Shown here piece after piece: positions 47,885 to 49,956 of a stretch of 49,956 bases of DNA. Numbering within the stretch: position 1 is the first letter of the stretch; each line of letters begins with the position of its first letter. The stretch covers positions 1-49,956 of the forward strand of contig JBBQCW010000020.1 of the NCBI GenBank assembly GCA_038319025.1. Reading direction: 5' to 3'. The stretch is from JBBQCW01 sp038319025 (GTDB lineage: Bacteria > Actinomycetota > Thermoleophilia > Solirubrobacterales > Solirubrobacteraceae). The notes beneath the pieces are model-generated. The model was not told the DNA's origin. It saw nothing but the letters and a program-made list of their open reading frames with translations, and ran no database searches. The position numbers and the translations under genes were made by a program.

Positions 47885-48447
47885 GACAGTGCCTCGATCT
47901 GACCGTCAGCCGTCATCACATATGACCGCCGCGGCGCGGCGAGAAGGCACGCTCGCACCCCGAGGAACCCGTGGAGATGCTCGACCCCGGCAGCGACCTG
48001 TGCGTGCACCTGTTCACTGAACGCATCTCGGTCATCACGGCCGGTGAGCTTGCCCGTCTTCAGCTCGTCTGCACGAAGGCCGTCCGGCGTGTCGAACAGC
48101 AGGTCCAAACGCACTCCTCCGACGACCGCTTCAGCGCCCACGAATTCCCAATCCGCCGGCGGTGCGAAGAACCGGAAGTAGCAGGCGACGCCGGTCACGA
48201 GACGTTGCTTGGCCGCCTGCCTGTACGTCGTGATTCGGGCAGTAGCGGGGTGCTCGTTCACGGCACGGACGATCTGCCTGATGTCCGGCGTGCGGGCGCC
48301 TGCCGCGAGAAGACAGCCGACCACCTGGTGGGTCGCCGTTCCCGCGTAGCGGGGTTGCAGCGGAGTGTTCTCAGAGACTTGGCTCATCTTCTCCCCGTTG
48401 GTGTTTGGGCTGGGATTCGGCTCCCTGCCATGGCTGATGTTGGTCAT
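47878..48447 (-). CDS. TnsA-position PD-(D/E)XK nuclease, RecB/Cas4-like
   Basis: First gene of the transposition operon, 189 residues (169 from ATG 48387, which has GGGGAG close upstream). The last 90 residues carry a PD-(D/E)XK site of the RecB/Cas4 style: Asp115 (GVRLDLLF), Glu128 and Lys130 (ADELKTGK), and a following helix with Gln146 (FSEQVHAQV), the QhxxH/Y-like motif. An acidic residue just before (Glu101 or Glu106) completes the pattern. In Tn7, TnsA cuts the 5' strands so that transposition is cut-and-paste. The position here suggests the same job. Confidence 0.7.
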   Translation of the reverse strand: MTNISHGREPNPSPNTNGEKMSQVSENTPLQPRYAGTATHQVVGCLLAAGARTPDIRQIVRAVNEHPATARITTYRQAAKQRLVTGVACYFRFFAPPADWEFVGAEAVVGGVRLDLLFDTPDGLRADELKTGKLTGRDDRDAFSEQVHAQVAAGVEHLHGFLGVRACLLAAPRRSYVMTADGQIEALSW

Positions 48448-48605
48448 ACACTCACCTGACCGACCGCCTCGAAAAATGGCTCGTGCACCTGCGCTTTCTG
48501 CTCTATAAGCGGGATCTCAGGCAAGCAAAAGCCATACAACATGTACGACTCACGATCCCGGGACGGCAGCATCTACGCCGTTGCGCTCCCCGTGCGGCGC
48601 TGCTG
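48448..48605 (-). promoter_or_regulatory. probable promoter region of the transposition operon
   Basis: The 158-bp gap before the nuclease gene has, reading leftward, TTGCTT (48523-48528) and TATAGA (48502-48507) separated by 15 bp, a fair sigma-70-type pair 55 bp before the start. It contains no gene and no clear inverted copy of the 18-bp end repeats. Confidence 0.4.
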
Positions 48606-48977
48606 TCAGTCGACGTCGCGGCGAGTCCTGACCCGCCGGTCGAACTCCTCGAGGGCGACCTTGCCGTACTCGTTTTCAAGTAGGGCAAGCTCAAACTGAA
48701 GTCGTTCGAGGTTCCGGGTCAGTAAGTAGCGGATGTGCTTCCCGCGTCTCTCGCTGCGAACCCGGCCGTCACGTCGCAGCCGCTGCAGGATGGTCAGGAC
48801 GACCCTCCGCGGAACTTCGGGTCCGCGCGTCGCTGCATTTACGGCCTTCGTCACTTCCGCCGTGGTGAGGCCGTTCTGGAACCGATTGATGTTGTCTCCG
48901 CGTGCCTGATTGGCCCCGAGAGCAGCGACGACCAGGTTGATTAGCTCCCCGCGAGCGCGCGGCTGAGATCCAGTCAT
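48606..48977 (-). CDS. winged-helix DNA-binding protein
   Basis: Basic protein of 123 residues. The central part reads as a winged helix: LTTAEVTKAVNAATRGPEVP, then RVVLTILQRLRRDGRVRSERRGKHIRYLL (recognition helix and wing; key residues R-R-D-G-R-V-R-S). A charged C-terminal helix follows. Its ATG overlaps the rmuC stop by 4 bp (ATGA), so the two are translationally coupled. Whether it belongs to the transposon or to its flank is not clear. Confidence 0.7.
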   Translation of the reverse strand: MTGSQPRARGELINLVVAALGANQARGDNINRFQNGLTTAEVTKAVNAATRGPEVPRRVVLTILQRLRRDGRVRSERRGKHIRYLLTRNLERLQFELALLENEYGKVALEEFDRRVRTRRDVD

Positions 48978-49956
48978 GGCCTGACATGTTCGCCCCCCGA
49001 CCGGCGGCCTACCCGGGACGCGTCGTAGCGCTGCACGGCTGGCAGGTCTTGCATGGTCGCCGGGGGTTCGCGGGCAGGCTCGTCGTTGCGGCTGCGTTCC
49101 GGTCGGTTCAGGGTAGGCGCAGCCTGGCCGGGTGCACTGAGGGACGTACGCGGGTTCGCTGCCCCCTGCCCGCTGAGCTTCCTTGCGGTCACGAGGACAC
49201 GGCGTTCCATGGAGCTGACAGCGCTGTTGTAGGCGCCCGTTGCCCCGTCGAGGCCTTTGCCCACCTTCTCCATATGTCCCGTGAACGTCACGAGCCGGTC
49301 GTGCAGGTCACGCCCGAGGCGCACGATCTCGTCCGCGGACTCGCCAGCGCGGACCTGCCGCCAGGAGTACGCCACGGTATTGAGGAGCGCCATGAGGGTG
49401 GTCGGCGTGGCGAGCAGCACTCGCCGCTGGAAGCCGTCTTCCATGAGCGCCGGGTCTGCGTGCAGTGCGTGCGCCATGAACGACTCGCCGGCGACGAACA
49501 GCACGACGAAGTCTGGCGATCCCGCGACCGCCGACCAGTACTCCTTGCTCGCCAGCGATGTCATGTGCTTTCGCACGTGGCGGGCGTGCGCGGCCAGGCG
49601 AGCCTGGCGCTGCTCGTCATCGGGGGCCTGGATCGCTTCCAGCAGGCCCTGCAGTGGCACCTTGGAGTCGACGACGATCCGTTCCCGTCCGGGAGGTTCA
49701 CGATCAGGTCCGGCCGCAGCCGTCCGTCGGCGCCCTGGACAGACTCTTGCTCGACGAAGTCACAGTGCTTGTCCATGCCGGCAAGCTCCACAACCCGCAG
49801 CAGCTGCATCTCCCCCCACCGCCCCCTGACGTGTGGCGCGCGAAGCGCGGTTGCCAGCCGGCCGGTCTCGGAGCGCAGCTGCTCGTGGGAGCGGGCGACC
49901 ATGCTGAGCTGCTCACCGAGCGCTCCCTCGGTCTGCTTGCGGTCCTGCTCGAGCAG
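48974..49956 (-). pseudogene. rmuC: rmuC-like DNA recombination protein, frameshifted and cut by the right edge
   Basis: RmuC proteins have a long coiled coil and a restriction-endonuclease-like domain and limit DNA rearrangements. Two frames together give an RmuC core. From the right edge down to about 49690, one frame reads LRAPHVRGRWGEMQLLRVVELAGM and ends LRPDLIVNLPDG. The adjoining frame continues RIVVDSKVPLQGLLEAIQAP to a stop at 48974. The join lies at about 49684-49696, beside a GGG run on the coding strand, where one missing G would restore the frame. It may be a true lesion or a sequencing slip. The N-terminus lies outside the window. The first motif is a continuous conserved block. 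Confidence 0.8.

Larger units (their letters stand above)
39829..49956. mobile_element. Tn7-like transposon (left end seen, right end not found)
   Basis: The element is inferred from a repeat array typical of transposase binding at 39829, a shift away from the very high GC of the chromosome, and a leftward five-gene transposition operon at 43675-48447. As in Tn7, the transposition genes read inward from the right, with cargo toward the left end. I could not find an inverted copy of the 18-bp repeat up to the window edge, so the right limit and any target duplication are unknown. The repeat array could instead be a stray IS21-type end. Confidence 0.45.

Noticed and set aside
48560..48625. Right end of the transposon near CTGTCAGTCGACGTCGCGG
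   Set aside because: Only a loose match to the inverted 18-bp repeat, overlapping the winged-helix stop codon, with no second copy at 24 bp and no ACA plus TCAAC.
43429..49956. CRISPR array or Cas genes that would make this a CRISPR-associated transposon
   Set aside because: No regular direct repeats with unique spacers and no Cas effector are visible; the Cas4-like nuclease resembles a transposition nuclease by position.

Overview
The window is high-GC DNA with densely packed, often overlapping genes and many GTG starts. It carries Gram-positive-type lipoproteins and an actinobacterial gene set: Sap/GAP family, DUF6325 next to SHOCT, DUF2252, DUF2855 and an Rpf-like transglycosylase-fold protein. 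An actinobacterium is very likely, and Thermoleophilia/Solirubrobacterales is my best guess. That placement is inferred from gene content only, because there is no rRNA or other phylogenetic marker here.

Positions 1-39432 look like ordinary chromosome. From left to right: the lon protease gene (cut by the left edge) divergent from a DHA2 drug exporter; a DUF192 protein and a cupredoxin lipoprotein; two tandem CAP-domain secreted proteins; a methyltransferase with a Trm112-like tail; a DEAD-box helicase; a GAP-family membrane protein and an MmgE/PrpD protein; a VapBC toxin-antitoxin pair; pdxH with an aldo/keto reductase; a SHOCT/DUF6325 pair; DUF2252 and DUF1254 proteins; an acyl-CoA ligase, DUF2855 protein and cytochrome P450 in one transcription unit; a potassium channel; a coiled-coil cell-wall protein; a diacylglycerol-kinase-like lipid kinase; uppP; a secreted esterase; a DUF6941 protein; a secreted repeat protein; an MBL-fold hydrolase with its TetR-type regulator and a palindromic operator; an HD-domain (p)ppGpp hydrolase-like protein; three overlapping genes for one family of exported two-cysteine proteins; and a glycosyltransferase and phosphodiester glycosidase.

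Positions 39433-49956 look like accessory DNA. A gene-free stretch holds GC-rich tandem repeats and then three 18-bp direct repeats at an exact 24-bp period, beginning just inside a TGT. That resembles an end of a Tn7/IS21/Mu-type transposon. After it come two divergent cargo genes, an AlbA_2 (Schlafen-like) protein and a TOPRIM nuclease-like protein, plausibly antiphage. A leftward five-gene operon follows with every junction overlapping: a RecB/Cas4-like PD-(D/E)XK nuclease, a DDE transposase of the TnsB/Mu type, a TnsC-like AAA+ ATPase, a 433-residue protein that appears to combine a dead AAA-like domain with a dead tyrosine-recombinase-like domain, and an XRE/winged-helix DNA-binding protein. 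This is a Tn7-like transposition module without a recognisable TniQ and without CRISPR. The 433-residue protein is the best candidate target selector. A winged-helix gene and a frameshifted rmuC, cut by the right edge, lie upstream. The right end of the element was not found in the window.
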